This document shows positions 63,293 through 64,000 of a DNA stretch of 64,000 nucleotides, piece after piece. Positions within the stretch are counted from its first letter, which is position 1; the number at the start of each line of letters is the position of its first letter. The position numbers and the translations under genes are program-made. The notes below the pieces were generated by a model. The model was not told where the DNA came from and did no database searches. It worked only from the letters and a program-made list of their open reading frames with translations. Source of the stretch: Streptomyces sp. Act143 (GTDB lineage: Bacteria > Actinomycetota > Actinomycetes > Streptomycetales > Streptomycetaceae); assembly GCF_003143935.1 (NCBI RefSeq), contig NZ_QFRX01000001.1, positions 7,021,514 to 7,085,513 of the forward strand. Direction: 5' to 3'.

Positions 63293-63532
63293 TCACCGAT
63301 CGCCTCGTCGCATCGATCGGGAAGAATGCCGCAGCGGGCCCGACCTACCGGATGGCGTAGCCGCACGGCGGCGCTCCGTCACCTGCCAGCGCCGGCGTCG
63401 GTGTTCGAGGAATGCCTTCCACAGTTCCAGCCGATGGCGAGAGTCCTTCGGGAACGTGAAGCGGAGGACTCCGAGGACGACGGTGGTCACCAGCACGGAC
63501 ACGGACTCCGGATGGTCGGCGAGAAGCGACAC
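63293..63532 (-). CDS. Small hypothetical membrane protein
   Basis: The protein has 79 residues from GTG 63532. One hydrophobic segment (VSVLVTTVVLGVLRFTF) is followed by a basic tail (RHRLELWKAFLEHRRRRWQV). It starts three bases after the neighbouring hypothetical gene ends, with GAGGA upstream, so it is plausibly its operon partner. The last 20 residues are Arg/Ser-rich and may be run-on. No family recognised. Confidence 0.5.
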   Translation of the reverse strand: MSLLADHPESVSVLVTTVVLGVLRFTFPKDSRHRLELWKAFLEHRRRRWQVTERRRAATPSGRSGPLRHSSRSMRRGDR

Positions 63533-63535
63533 GGA

Positions 63536-63922
63536 TCAGTCCTCCCCCTCGCAAAGGTCGAGCGAGGCGGTACCCAACAGCACCCGGTAGGCATCGCCGT
63601 GGCTGGTGACTCTCGCGCCCTTGATTCCGGCCTCCGGGTGGGTCAAGGCCCGGGCCAGGTCGTGGGGTTCGGGGTAGCCGGTCCAACGGAACTCCCACGA
63701 ATCCCCAGCGCCCCATAGTCGGCGCACGGCACCGTCCCGGAGCACATCCGGCTCACTCCTGCGTTCGACTCCGGGACGCTCCAAAGGATCCCAGGACAAG
63801 CTGGTCGCCCAACGCCCACGGCGGTCCACCAGGTTATAGCGGGACACGAGGCCGGCCAGCAGGGTGGCGGCATCACCCGAGATCGGGGGAACCTCCGCCA
63901 GTGCACGACGCTCATGCGCCAT
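63536..63922 (-). CDS. Hypothetical protein of the presumed integrative element
   Basis: The protein has 128 residues with protein-like composition: LLAGLVSRYNLVDRRGRWAT, WEFRWTGYPEPHDLARALTH, GARVTSHGDAYRVLLGTASL. No signal peptide or known motif is visible. The ATG has only a weak upstream site. Its location beyond the tRNA remnant suggests accessory origin. The final 78 bases of the window show nothing further. Confidence 0.6.
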   Translation of the reverse strand: MAHERRALAEVPPISGDAATLLAGLVSRYNLVDRRGRWATSLSWDPLERPGVERRSEPDVLRDGAVRRLWGAGDSWEFRWTGYPEPHDLARALTHPEAGIKGARVTSHGDAYRVLLGTASLDLCEGED

Positions 63923-64000
63923 GAGGTCTTGGTCGACCGTGAGAGAGCGGTCCCGGGGTCCGATGCTGCGATTGCCGCCGCGGGGGCAGCCAGCCGGATC

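Overview
The window is high-GC chromosomal DNA of a Streptomyces (or very close actinomycete). Evidence is the chaplin and rodlin surface-amyloid genes, the MelC1/MelC2 tyrosinase pair, many GTG starts, short gene overlaps of the ATGA/GTGA type and extreme third-position GC. The order chaplin–chaplin–rodlin–rodlin, then a glycan cluster, then chaplin, tyrosinase and chaplin matches, as I recall it, the chpA/chpD/rdlA/rdlB to chpF/melC/chpG segment of Streptomyces coelicolor.

Layout. 1–3740: sugar ABC importer operon with a LacI regulator and its operators. 3820–6129: acetyltransferase divergent from an XRE-cupin regulator/MFS exporter pair whose start codons overlap. 6191–9932: RecD-like helicase and citrate synthase. 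10535–13126: copper efflux operon copZ-copA with a CsoR-type operator inside its promoter. 13107–18562: PrsW-like protease, Na+/H+-type antiporter, zinc alcohol dehydrogenase, acetyltransferase, small HTH protein and an AraC-type regulator that looks frameshifted. 18649–25734: myo-inositol catabolic genes (iolC, an aldolase, iolB, iolD, mmsA/iolA) with a divergent TIM-barrel isomerase. 25802–37193: lipoprotein, amino-acid permease, stand-alone condensation-domain protein, a membrane hydrolase fused to an ABC ATPase with its permease, a VWA lipoprotein and an acyl-CoA synthetase.

37259–61856 reads as one cell-surface locus. It holds three rodlins, an LCP-family glycan ligase between two of them, one long sortase-anchored chaplin, three short chaplins, a GH26-type secreted glycosidase, an ATP-grasp/flavoprotein pair, an eight-gene tightly coupled polysaccharide operon (initiating phosphoglycosyltransferase, two GT4 enzymes, Wzy-like ligase/polymerase, MurJ-like flippase, deacetylase, Wzz-like protein, FemAB-like acyltransferase), several undescribed secreted proteins and the tyrosinase pair. 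My inference is that this builds and anchors a glycan/amyloid/pigment layer on aerial hyphae.

62070–62639 is a DUF2087-type regulator. At 62662–62711 lies only the 3' half of a tRNA-Arg, on the minus strand. This is the footprint of an integrative element whose DNA would begin there and continue past the right edge. The last 1.3 kb has weak coding potential and two hypothetical genes, consistent with accessory DNA.
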